Source: Eubacteriales Family XIII. Incertae Sedis bacterium (GTDB lineage: Bacteria; Bacillota; Clostridia; Peptostreptococcales; Anaerovoracaceae). Taken from it: a stretch of 17,172 bases of DNA. Location of the stretch: NCBI GenBank assembly GCA_031269205.1, contig JAISZM010000117.1, forward strand, positions 1 to 17,172, in the 5' to 3' direction. A program made the translations under genes and the position numbers. Under the pieces are notes generated by a model, which saw nothing but the letters and a program-made list of their open reading frames with translations, made no database searches and had not been told where the DNA came from. Positions 7,090 through 14,512 of this stretch are shown one piece after another (position 1 is the first letter of the stretch; each line of letters opens with the position of its first letter).

Positions 7090-7560
7090 GTGAACAGTGT
7101 TTTTTACTATGACAGCCCGGTCGGAAGGATCGGCGTCGCTTCGGACGGGGAGAGCGTCACGCATCTGTTTTTCACGAAACAAAGAAGCGAGGGGCTGTTC
7201 GCGGAGTTCCGCGAACGCGAAACCCCTTTGATACGCGGAGCGATAAAACAGCTGCGCGAATACTTCGACGGTAAGCGCCGGGACTTCGATCTGCCGCTCG
7301 CGGCGTCGGGGACGGCGTTTCAATGCTCGGTGTGGGACGCGCTTTGCCGCATCCCTTACGGGGAGACGCGCAGTTACGCGGAGATCGCGCGCGAGGTCGG
7401 ACGTCCGAAAGCATTCCGCGCCATCGGCATGGCGAACAACCGCAACCCGATAGCCATCATCATCCCCTGCCACCGTGTCGTCGGCGCCGACGGCTCGCTC
7501 ACGGGCTTCGGCGGCGGAATGGACGCAAAGGCGTGGCTGCTCGGACTCGAGAGGCAATAA
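7090..7560 (+). CDS. ogt: Methylated-DNA--[protein]-cysteine S-methyltransferase
   Basis: This 156-residue suicide DNA-repair protein transfers methyl groups from O6-methylguanine in DNA to its own cysteine. The active-site motif PCHRV is present with C127, preceded by GMANNRNPIAIIIPCHRV, which includes the conserved asparagine-rich segment. The C-terminal GFGGGMDAKAWLLGLE is typical of the Ogt/MGMT domain, and the N-terminal half carries the small beta domain. There is no Ada-type transcription-factor part, so it is a stand-alone Ogt-like enzyme. GTG at 7090 is the only reasonable start; the ribosome binding site is weak (AGAGAG around 7077-7083). I see no functional link to its neighbours. 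Confidence 0.93.
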   Translation: MNSVFYYDSPVGRIGVASDGESVTHLFFTKQRSEGLFAEFRERETPLIRGAIKQLREYFDGKRRDFDLPLAASGTAFQCSVWDALCRIPYGETRSYAEIAREVGRPKAFRAIGMANNRNPIAIIIPCHRVVGADGSLTGFGGGMDAKAWLLGLERQ

Positions 7561-7606
7561 AACGTCGCGTCGCGGGCTGATGCCGATGCGGATAGGCGCG
7601 TCACAA

Positions 7607-7635
7607 TGGACGAGGCCGACTCAGTATGGTAAAAT
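7607..7635 (+). promoter_or_regulatory. Extended -10 promoter for the yebC gene
   Basis: TGGACG (7607-7612), 17 bases, then TAAAAT (7630-7635) preceded by TGG at 7627-7629, an extended -10 arrangement. The string TATGGTAAAAT (7625-7635) closely resembles the -10 regions before ftsZ and the zapA-like gene. Confidence 0.6.
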
Positions 7636-7709
7636 GTCTTTCGATGACACAGTACGAAAACCCCGCGGAAACATTGGCTTAGAACAGATAGAGGAGGGAC
7701 ATTCGGAAC

Positions 7710-8432
7710 ATGGGCAGGCACGGGACAATAGCGGGTCGCAAAGCGGCACAGGACGCAAAGAGAGGGGCGCTTTTCACGAAACACGCGAGGGCCGTCATGA
7801 TGGCCGCGAAGGGCGGAGGCGACCCCGACTACAACGCCTCGTTAAAGAACGCCATTGAGCGCGCCAAGGCCATCAACCTCCCTAAGGATAAGATCGCGCA
7901 GGCCATCAAGAAGGGCACGGGCGAACTCGAGGGCGAAACGTACGAGGAGCTTGTTTACGAAGGGTACGGCCCGGGTGGCGTCGCCGTCGTCGTAGACGCG
8001 CTCACGGACAACAAGAACCGCACGAATTCAGCCATCAAGCATATCTTCGACAAACACAACGGCAACCTCGGCGTGCCGGGTTGCGTGGCGTACATGTTCG
8101 AGCGCAAAGGAGTGATTCTCATCGAGAAGGCTGACGGCGTTGACGAGGATACGCTCATGGAGGCCGCCCTCGACGCGGGCGCGGACGACTTCAAGACGGA
8201 CGAGGAGTTTTACGAGATCGTCACAGCGACCGAGGATTTCCACATCGTGGCGGACGCCCTGCGCGCGGTCGGCTACGAACTCGCCGAAGCGGACATCGAA
8301 CAGATCGCCAACATAGCGGCGGAACCCAAGACGGACAGCGAAAAGAACTCGCTGGCGAAGCTCATTGACGCCCTCGAAGAGCAGGACGACGTGCAGAAAG
8401 TGTACACAAACTGCGCGGTAGATTTCGGATGA
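7710..8432 (+). CDS. YebC/PmpR family protein
   Basis: This 240-residue protein is the full usual length of the YebC/TACO1 family. It opens with MGRHGTIAGRKAAQDAKRG, the conserved basic N-terminus, followed by NLPKDKIAQAIKKGTGE (56-72), YEELVYEGYGPGGVAVVV and CVAYMFERKGVI, all hallmark blocks. Family members have been described both as DNA-binding transcriptional regulators and as translation factors that help ribosomes over proline-rich stretches; the sequence does not decide between these. The ATG at 7710 is preceded by GGAGGG at 7693-7698 (spacer 11 bases, rather long). It has its own promoter and is followed by ftsZ after 155 bases, with a further promoter between. Confidence 0.93.
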   Translation: MGRHGTIAGRKAAQDAKRGALFTKHARAVMMAAKGGGDPDYNASLKNAIERAKAINLPKDKIAQAIKKGTGELEGETYEELVYEGYGPGGVAVVVDALTDNKNRTNSAIKHIFDKHNGNLGVPGCVAYMFERKGVILIEKADGVDEDTLMEAALDAGADDFKTDEEFYEIVTATEDFHIVADALRAVGYELAEADIEQIANIAAEPKTDSEKNSLAKLIDALEEQDDVQKVYTNCAVDFG

Positions 8433-8507
8433 GGGAAGGGAAACCGATCAGTGTTTTCCTGACATTTCTCACCCTTTCACGCTCCGCGCACGTTTTGTAA
8501 TAAAAAA

Positions 8508-8537
8508 GTTACATTACTGCAATCATTATGGTATAAT
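8508..8537 (+). promoter_or_regulatory. Extended -10 promoter for ftsZ
   Basis: TATAAT at 8532-8537 is perfect and preceded by TGG (8529-8531). A GTTACA hexamer at 8508-8513 gives a spacer of 18 bases as a weak -35. It lies 50 bases before the ftsZ start, so ftsZ can be transcribed separately from yebC. Confidence 0.65.
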
Positions 8538-8587
8538 CAGTACCGTATTTTGATGGTGATTATTCGCAATAAGGAGGAACGGGCAAG

Positions 8588-9799
8588 ATGCTGCAATTCG
8601 AACCAAGGGATAGCATACCGGCGAAGATTATAGTAGTCGGCATAGGCGGGGGCGGCGGGAATGCCGTGAACTGGATGATAGAATCCGGACTCGAAGGGGT
8701 GGAGTTTGCTGTCGTGAACACGGACGTGCAGGACCTTGAAGGTTCCAAAGCCGACATCAAGATACCCATAGGCGAGAAGATAACAGGCGGTCTCGGCGCG
8801 GGGCGCAATCCCGAGAAGGGGCAGGCGGCCGCCGAGGAAAACATTCAGGAGATAGAGGAAGCCATCAAAGGCGCGGACATGGTCTTCGTCACGGCGGGCA
8901 TGGGCGGAGGCACGGGCACGGGCGCCGCGCCGATCATAGCGAAGCTCGCGCGCGACCTCGGCATCCTCACGGTCGGTGTAGTGACCAAACCGTTCAGCTT
9001 CGAAGGCAAGAAGTGCAGGGACAACGCTGAACTCGGCATAGGCTATCTGCGGAACTACGTCGACGCACTCGTCGTAGTCCCCAACGATAAACTCCTTCTG
9101 ATCACCGACAAGAGCACCACGATAGAGCAGTCTTTCAAACTTGCGAACGAAGTCCTGCGCCAGGGAGTGCAGGCCATCACGGACATCATCACACAGTCGG
9201 GACTCATCAACGTCGACTTCGCCGACGTCAAGACCGTCATGGCGAACCGCGGCATGGCCCACATGGGAGTCGGACACGGTCGGGGCGACAACAGAGTCGC
9301 CGACGCCGTGACGGAAGCCGTTGAGAACCCGCTGCTCGAAACATCCATCGACGGAGCGCAGGCCATCCTGCTGAACGTGACGGGCGGGAAAGACCTGAGT
9401 CTCCTTGATGTCAACGACGCGGCGGAGCGCATAGAGCAGGCGGCCGACAAGGACGTCATACTCATCTTCGGCACGGCCGTATACGAAGATATGACGGACG
9501 AGATAAACATCACGGTCATCGCGACGGGATTTGAAGAGCATAGGGGCGAGTCACTTGAAGTGAAGCCCGAAAAGAAATCGACGGGCATCGACGGTCTTGA
9601 CAGCGCCGACGAGAGTTTCACGAGCGACGACGTGTCCGGGTGGGGGAATTCCCCCGAGGACGCGGAGGACGATCCGATGAGGTTCGGCTTCGTGGACAAG
9701 GAGACCGAGCCCGATCAGGAGTCGCTCGGAACTCTGTACGGAACCGACGGCGGCGGCCTGAACGACTTTACCGTCCCTGACTTTCTCAAGAAAGATTGA
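8588..9799 (+). CDS. ftsZ: Cell division GTPase FtsZ
   Basis: This tubulin homologue polymerises at midcell into the Z-ring and recruits the division machinery. The 403-residue protein contains VVGIGGGGGNAV (16-27), the tubulin signature GGGTGTG (106-112) and the T7 loop residues N208, D210 and D213 that complete the neighbouring subunit's GTPase site. After the globular part (to about 318) comes an acidic, Gly/Ser-rich disordered linker. The C-terminal peptide FTVPDFLKKD (394-403) is the usual docking site for partner proteins. AAGGAGG at 8571-8577 supports the start. ftsA and ftsQ are not beside it; the neighbours are yebC and a SpoU-type methyltransferase gene. The TGA stop is in the same frame as the next gene, six bases before its TTG start. 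Confidence 0.97.
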   Translation: MLQFEPRDSIPAKIIVVGIGGGGGNAVNWMIESGLEGVEFAVVNTDVQDLEGSKADIKIPIGEKITGGLGAGRNPEKGQAAAEENIQEIEEAIKGADMVFVTAGMGGGTGTGAAPIIAKLARDLGILTVGVVTKPFSFEGKKCRDNAELGIGYLRNYVDALVVVPNDKLLLITDKSTTIEQSFKLANEVLRQGVQAITDIITQSGLINVDFADVKTVMANRGMAHMGVGHGRGDNRVADAVTEAVENPLLETSIDGAQAILLNVTGGKDLSLLDVNDAAERIEQAADKDVILIFGTAVYEDMTDEINITVIATGFEEHRGESLEVKPEKKSTGIDGLDSADESFTSDDVSGWGNSPEDAEDDPMRFGFVDKETEPDQESLGTLYGTDGGGLNDFTVPDFLKKD

Positions 9800-9802
9800 A
9801 GA

Positions 9803-10696
9803 TTGAAACATATCGCGTCGGGAGCGAACGCCGCGGTAAAACGCGCGCGCAAGCTGTTGCAAAAAAAAGGACGGGACACGGATGACGCCTTCATAATAGA
9901 GGGCTTCATTCTTATCGGGGACGCCGTGCGCGCGGGCGTCGAGATAGAGCGTGTCTTTGTGCGCGGCGCCGCTTCTGCCGGAATAATTGAGACGGAGTTG
10001 AAAGAGCTGCTCACGAGCGATGGTGAAGACTCCGGCGTCGAACCTGAAACGCGGAGCGCGAAAAGCGTCACCGAAACGGAAACAGCGAAGGGCGCGCCGC
10101 GGGGCATAGAGGTGGTTTCGCTCGCGGAGGATCTGTTCGACGCGCTCACGGACGCGGTTGCGCCGAAAGGCGTGATCGCCGTTGCGAAGAAACCACGCCG
10201 CGGCACGGACATGCGCGGCGACGCGCTGCTCGTCTTCGACAGGCTACAGGATCCAGGCAACGTCGGAACCATCATCAGGGCGGCCGACGCGATGGGCTTT
10301 GACGGCGTGCTCTGCGTGAAAGGTACGGCCGACCCGTTTTCGCCGAAGGTGGTGAGGGCCGCGGCGGGCGCTCTGTTCCGCATCCCCGTCTATGAGTGCG
10401 AGGGGCCGGACGAAGCGCTCGCGCGGCTGAGGGCGGGCGGCTACCTCATCGCCGCGCTCGACGTGAGAGGCGAAGCGCTCTGCTGGGACGTGGATCTCAC
10501 AGGTCGCGTCGCCTTCGTCGTCGGCAACGAGGGCGGTGGCGTCGACGCGCGGTTCATAGATTCATCGGACATCACCGTCAGAGCGCCGATGACGGAAGGC
10601 ACGGAGTCGCTGAACGTGGCGGTCGCGGCCGGCATGGCGATGTACGAGAGACGCAGACAGATCGACGCGGGCGGGGAGCGAGCGACGGCCGGATGA
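9803..10696 (+). CDS. SpoU/TrmH family RNA 2'-O-methyltransferase (RlmB-like)
   Basis: This 297-residue SPOUT enzyme is predicted to methylate a ribose 2'-OH in rRNA or tRNA using S-adenosylmethionine. An N-terminal substrate-binding domain begins with the family's typical NAAVKRARKLLQKKGRD segment. The catalytic domain carries motif I NVGTIIRAA (153-161), motif II GNEGGG (241-246) and motif III ESLNVAVAAG (268-277). The knot motifs are intact; the exact target nucleotide cannot be read from sequence. The start is TTG at 9803, only three bases after the ftsZ stop and in the same frame, with no good ribosome binding site, so translational coupling to ftsZ is likely. Residues about 72-100 form a Ser/Thr/Glu-rich insertion between the two domains. 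The last codons lie inside a 29-bp tandem repeat. Confidence 0.9.
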   Translation: MKHIASGANAAVKRARKLLQKKGRDTDDAFIIEGFILIGDAVRAGVEIERVFVRGAASAGIIETELKELLTSDGEDSGVEPETRSAKSVTETETAKGAPRGIEVVSLAEDLFDALTDAVAPKGVIAVAKKPRRGTDMRGDALLVFDRLQDPGNVGTIIRAADAMGFDGVLCVKGTADPFSPKVVRAAAGALFRIPVYECEGPDEALARLRAGGYLIAALDVRGEALCWDVDLTGRVAFVVGNEGGGVDARFIDSSDITVRAPMTEGTESLNVAVAAGMAMYERRRQIDAGGERATAG

Positions 10697-10768
10697 GCCG
10701 CGAACGGAGAGCGACGGCCAGATGAGCCGCGAACGGAGAGCGACGGCCGGATGAGCCGCGAACGGAAA
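10682..10768. repeat. Three tandem copies of a 29-bp repeat
   Basis: Units at 10682-10710, 10711-10739 and 10740-10768 start with GCGACGGCC and contain GATGAGCCGCGAACGGA. Unit 2 differs from unit 1 at one base (position 10 of the unit, G to A) and unit 3 at one other (position 28, G to A). The first unit contains the stop codon of the methyltransferase gene; the others lie in the gap before pheS. Because 29 is not a multiple of three, each copy shifts frame. There are no spacers, so it is not a CRISPR array. Confidence 0.95.
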
Positions 10769-10836
10769 ACGACACAGCGCGACGGGCGCGTTGCTGTGTA
10801 AACCTAGACAAGGTGTGGATGTACGAGGAGAGAACG

Positions 10837-11859
10837 ATGGACAGAAGACCCGAGCAAATTTTGGACGAAGCGAAGGATCTGCTCGCGGAGGCGAAAACCG
10901 AGCAGGATTTTGAGACGGCGAGGATCAGGTATCTCGGCAAGAACGGCGAAGTCACGGCGCTGCTGAAATCCATGGGCGCCGTCCCCGCGGAGGAGCGCAA
11001 GGAGTTCGGCAAGGCCGCCAACGCCGTGAAGCAGGAGATAGGCGAACTCATAAGCGGCGGCAAAGCCGCGCTCGCGCAGTCGCTCAGGGCGTCCAAACTC
11101 ATGAGCGAACGCATAGACGTCACGGAGCCGGGCGCGGAACTGCCGTTCGGAACGCTCCACCCGATCACGCAGACCATAGACGAGATAAGCCGCATCTTCA
11201 TGGGACTCGGTTACAGCATCACGGAAGGCCCCGAGGTCGAAACCGTGTTCAACAACTTCGACGCCCTGAACGCGGCGCCGAACCATCCTTCGCGCGATCT
11301 GACGGACACGTTCTACATCACGGAGGACACACTGCTCAGGACGCAAACATCTCCCGTCCAGATACGCACGCTCACGAGCAGCGAGCCGCCCATCAAGGTT
11401 ATTTCCCCCGGCAGATGCTTCCGCGCCGACACTCCCGACTCGACGCACTCGCCCATGTTCCATCAGGTGGAAGGGCTGCTCGTCGACGAGGGCGTGACGA
11501 TGGCCGACCTGAAAGGCACGCTCGACGCGTTCGCGAAGCGCATGTTCGGAGAGGACGCCCGCACGAAATTCCGACCGCACTTCTTCCCGTTCACTGAGCC
11601 GAGCGCGGAGATGGATATGTCGTGCTTCGTGTGCGGCGGCAAAGGCTGTCGCGTCTGCAAGGGCAGCGGCTGGATCGAGATACTCGGCTGCGGCATGGTT
11701 CACCCGAACGTGCTGAAGGTCGGCGGACTCGACACGGAGCGCTACACGGGCTTCGCCTTCGGCATGGGAGTCGAGCGCATAGCGATGCTGAAACACGGCA
11801 TAGGCGATATACGCTTGTTCTATGAAAATGACATCCGCTTCATCGAACAGTTCGCATGA
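10837..11859 (+). CDS. pheS: Phenylalanyl-tRNA synthetase alpha subunit
   Basis: This is the catalytic subunit of the alpha2-beta2 synthetase that charges tRNA-Phe. The 340-residue protein has an N-terminal coiled-coil tRNA-binding arm (about 1-90), class II motif 2 around PGRCFRADTPDSTHSPMFHQ (191-210) and motif 3 around GFAFGMGVERIAML (305-318). A CxxC-GxGC-xxC cluster, C263, C266, C271 and C274, followed by GWIEILG, matches the cysteine-rich segment found in many bacterial PheS proteins. I chose ATG 10837 because GAGGAG at 10825-10830 lies six bases upstream; the frame is open to GTG 10813 and ATG 10819, which lack a site. pheT follows after 61 bases. I see no T-box leader upstream; the gap holds the 29-bp repeats. 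Confidence 0.96.
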   Translation: MDRRPEQILDEAKDLLAEAKTEQDFETARIRYLGKNGEVTALLKSMGAVPAEERKEFGKAANAVKQEIGELISGGKAALAQSLRASKLMSERIDVTEPGAELPFGTLHPITQTIDEISRIFMGLGYSITEGPEVETVFNNFDALNAAPNHPSRDLTDTFYITEDTLLRTQTSPVQIRTLTSSEPPIKVISPGRCFRADTPDSTHSPMFHQVEGLLVDEGVTMADLKGTLDAFAKRMFGEDARTKFRPHFFPFTEPSAEMDMSCFVCGGKGCRVCKGSGWIEILGCGMVHPNVLKVGGLDTERYTGFAFGMGVERIAMLKHGIGDIRLFYENDIRFIEQFA

Positions 11860-11920
11860 GTTTGATAGTGTAATTATAACGTAGCCGTTTTAGGTGTGAG
11901 GAAAAGGAGACGAAACCATA

Positions 11921-14440
11921 ATGTTAGTGCCCTTGAGTTGGTTGAGAGAATATGTTGATATAGACGTGCCCGTCGATGAATTTGCGGAGCGCATGGTCAT
12001 GTCCGGCTCGAACATCGAGACCGTGAAGAACTACGCGGAGGGAGTGAGCGGCCTCGTCGTCGGGCGCGTGGTGTCCGCGGAGCGCATCGACGGCTCAGAC
12101 CACCTGAACGTGTGCAAGGTCGACGTCGGCGCGGCTTCGGAAGACGGCGAACCGTTGCAGATAGTCTGCGGGGCTGACAACGTCAGGAGGCCCGGGATAC
12201 TCGTCGTCGTTGCGCTGCCCGGCGCCGTGCTGCCCGGCGATTTCAAAATCAAGAAGACGAAACTGTTCGGCACGAAGTCGTGCGGCATGATCTGTTCAGC
12301 TCAGGAACTCGGCTTCGAGGAGAAAGCCGTATCCGTGGAGATGCGCGACGGCATCTGGATACTGCCGTCGGATTTCGAAGTCGGTTCGGACGCCGTGAAG
12401 GCGATAGGACTCGACGAAACGGTCATAGATTTCGAGATCACCCCGAACAGACCCGACTGCCTGTCGATCACAGGCATAGCGAGAGAAGCCGCCGCCGTGT
12501 TCGGCAAGAAACTGCGAGAACACAAAGGAGAGCACAAAGAACCGTCCCTTTTGTGTTCCAGCGGCGCGGCTTCCGACTATGTGGACGTTGTCGTCGAGAA
12601 GGCAGACCTCTGCCCGAGGTACGTCGCGCGCGTCTGCACAGATATCAAAATTGAGGCGAGTCCGTTTTGGATGCAGACGCGACTCATGTTCGCGGGAGTC
12701 AGGCCGATCAGCAACATCGTCGACATCACGAACTACGTCATGCTCGAGTGCGGCCATCCGATACACGCCTTCGACATCAGACAGGTCGAGGGAGGTATGA
12801 TAGTCGTGGACACGGCGAAGGACGGCGAGGTATTCACGACCCTCGACGGCAAGGAACGCGAGCTTTCGGGCGATATGCTGCTCATCAACGACAAGGCGAA
12901 GCCCGTCGCGATAGCGGGCGTCATGGGCGGGCTGAACTCCGGTATCGTGGACGATACGGAGACCATAATAGTCGAGGCCGCGAACTTCAACGCGGATTCC
13001 ATCAGGCTCACGTCGAAGCGTCTCGGTCTCAGGAGCGAGGCGTCGCTGCGTTTTGAAAAGGGCGTTTCGCCGGAACTCTCCGAAAGCGCGGCCGACCGCG
13101 TGTGCGCCCTCGCCGCGGAGACGGGCGCGGGCGCCGTGGTGTCCGGATCGGTCGACCGCTATCCGGGGAAGAGAGAGACCGCGCCGATAATAGTGCGCGT
13201 TGACCGCATGAACGCCGTTCTTGGCACGGCTATAGCGGCGAAGGAAATGACGGACATTCTGCGCAGGCTCGACATGGACGCGGAACTCAGCCCGGACGGA
13301 AAGACGATATCCGTCGTTCCTCCGCACGTGCGCGTCGACCTGAAGGACGAGATAGACTTCAGCGAGGAGATAGCGCGCATCTACGGCTACGACGAACTCG
13401 GCGTCACGTTGCACCGCGACGACGCGGAGGCGACCGCATCCTCCGGCTGGCGTCTGCGTTCACTCGTCAGGACGGCGCTCACGGGCGTGGGCTACAGCGA
13501 GATACAGACCTACAGTTTCGTTTCCCCGAAGGGAGTCGACAAGATCATGCTGCCGCAGGGTTCGTCAGGCAGGAGATTCGTCAGGCTCATCAATCCGCTC
13601 GGCGAGGAGAACAGCGTCATGCGAACCGTGCTGCTGCCGAACCTGCTCGACGTGCTATCAGGCAATTTCAGCCGGGGCGCCGCGCGCGCTCGTCTGTTCG
13701 AGATAGGCAATACCTTCAGGGACGCGTGCGGAGAACTGCCCGAAGAAAGGCTCTCCCTTTCGATAGGGTTTTACGGCGGCGGCGACTTCTATGATCTGAA
13801 GGGCGTGGTCGAAATACTCTTGGCGAAGCTCGGCATAAGGGGCGCTCGATACGTCCTCGACGCGGACACGGGGTCGTGGCATCCGGGGCGCTGCGCGCGC
13901 GTCGATCTGCCCGGCGCCGGCGCACCGGGGAACAGTTCTCATGACACAGAAGGATCGTCGCCCGGTACTCTTGGTGTTTCGGGTTCGGATGGAGAGAGCG
14001 CGCAAGGGAATCACATAATAGGATATATGGGCGAAGTGCATTCCGACGCGCTGCAAAATTACGATATCGATGTCCCCGTATTCGCGGCGGAACTCGACTT
14101 CGAAATGCTCGCCGGCAAGGCGGACATGGCGCGGGAGTACGTCCCGCTGCGCAGGTATCCGGCGGCGACCCGCGACATAGCGTTGCTCGCGGACGAGGAC
14201 GTCACGGTCTATGACATTGAGGTGGTAGCCCGATCCAACGGCGGCGGCCTGCTTGAGGATATTACCTTATTCGACGTGTACCGGGGCGAACAGATCGCGG
14301 CCGGCAAAAAGAGCCTCGCGTTCAACCTCGTCTACCGCGCGGACGACCGCACCCTGACGGACGGGGAGGTGGGCAAGGTGCATGAGCGCATCCTCGAGGA
14401 GATAGCGAAAAAAACAGGCGCCGTTCTGCGGGAAGTGTAA
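11921..14440 (+). CDS. pheT: Phenylalanyl-tRNA synthetase beta subunit
   Basis: This large subunit edits mischarged Tyr-tRNA-Phe and binds tRNA. The 839-residue protein shows the full bacterial domain order: an N-terminal segment LVPLSWLREYVDID, an OB-fold EMAP-like tRNA-binding domain (about 39-150), the B3/B4 editing region (about 200-390, with LRSEASLRFEKG near 370), B5 (about 410-480), the catalytic-like core, and the C-terminal FDX-ACB anticodon-binding domain (about 745-839, LRRYPAATRDIALL). Residues 665-697 are a Gly/Ser-rich low-complexity insertion, encoded by DNA visibly less GC-rich than its flanks, just before HIIGYMGEVHSD. AAGGAG at 11904-11909 supports the start, with a long spacer of 11 bases. 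It is co-oriented with pheS and probably co-transcribed. Confidence 0.96.
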   Translation: MLVPLSWLREYVDIDVPVDEFAERMVMSGSNIETVKNYAEGVSGLVVGRVVSAERIDGSDHLNVCKVDVGAASEDGEPLQIVCGADNVRRPGILVVVALPGAVLPGDFKIKKTKLFGTKSCGMICSAQELGFEEKAVSVEMRDGIWILPSDFEVGSDAVKAIGLDETVIDFEITPNRPDCLSITGIAREAAAVFGKKLREHKGEHKEPSLLCSSGAASDYVDVVVEKADLCPRYVARVCTDIKIEASPFWMQTRLMFAGVRPISNIVDITNYVMLECGHPIHAFDIRQVEGGMIVVDTAKDGEVFTTLDGKERELSGDMLLINDKAKPVAIAGVMGGLNSGIVDDTETIIVEAANFNADSIRLTSKRLGLRSEASLRFEKGVSPELSESAADRVCALAAETGAGAVVSGSVDRYPGKRETAPIIVRVDRMNAVLGTAIAAKEMTDILRRLDMDAELSPDGKTISVVPPHVRVDLKDEIDFSEEIARIYGYDELGVTLHRDDAEATASSGWRLRSLVRTALTGVGYSEIQTYSFVSPKGVDKIMLPQGSSGRRFVRLINPLGEENSVMRTVLLPNLLDVLSGNFSRGAARARLFEIGNTFRDACGELPEERLSLSIGFYGGGDFYDLKGVVEILLAKLGIRGARYVLDADTGSWHPGRCARVDLPGAGAPGNSSHDTEGSSPGTLGVSGSDGESAQGNHIIGYMGEVHSDALQNYDIDVPVFAAELDFEMLAGKADMAREYVPLRRYPAATRDIALLADEDVTVYDIEVVARSNGGGLLEDITLFDVYRGEQIAAGKKSLAFNLVYRADDRTLTDGEVGKVHERILEEIAKKTGAVLREV

Positions 14441-14470
14441 CACAAACTTCATACTCGGCATATGCACGTA

Positions 14471-14479
14471 TGGTAGAAT
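14471..14479 (+). promoter_or_regulatory. Extended -10 promoter for the zapA-like gene
   Basis: TGGTAGAAT, with -10 hexamer TAGAAT at 14474-14479, in the gap after pheT. No convincing -35 is visible. It shares TATGGTANAAT with the promoters of yebC and ftsZ. Confidence 0.5.
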
Positions 14480-14512
14480 AGCCGTATATAGGTGGATGTT
14501 CAGGAGGTGAAT

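Noticed and set aside
5998..7557. Long minus-strand frame of 519 codons opposite lipA and ogt
   Set aside because: It is arginine-rich shadow coding opposite two well-recognised genes in GC-rich DNA, with no family resemblance. The same applies to the frames at 14267-15583, 12296-13414, 10804-11796 and 8537-9541 on the minus strand.
8433..8520. Intrinsic terminator after yebC
   Set aside because: GGAAAC and GTTTTCC can pair imperfectly (about 8448-8460), but no T-run follows, so support is too weak.
10682..10768. CRISPR array
   Set aside because: The 29-base units are directly adjacent with no spacers, lie partly in a coding gene, and no cas genes are near.
10697..10836. T-box leader for pheS-pheT
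   Set aside because: I found no T-box sequence, specifier stem or terminator in this gap, which is largely the 29-bp repeats.
11860..11920. Separate promoter between pheS and pheT
   Set aside because: A TATAAC at 11875-11880 is present, but the only -35-like TTGATA is seven bases away, so no valid promoter spacing exists.
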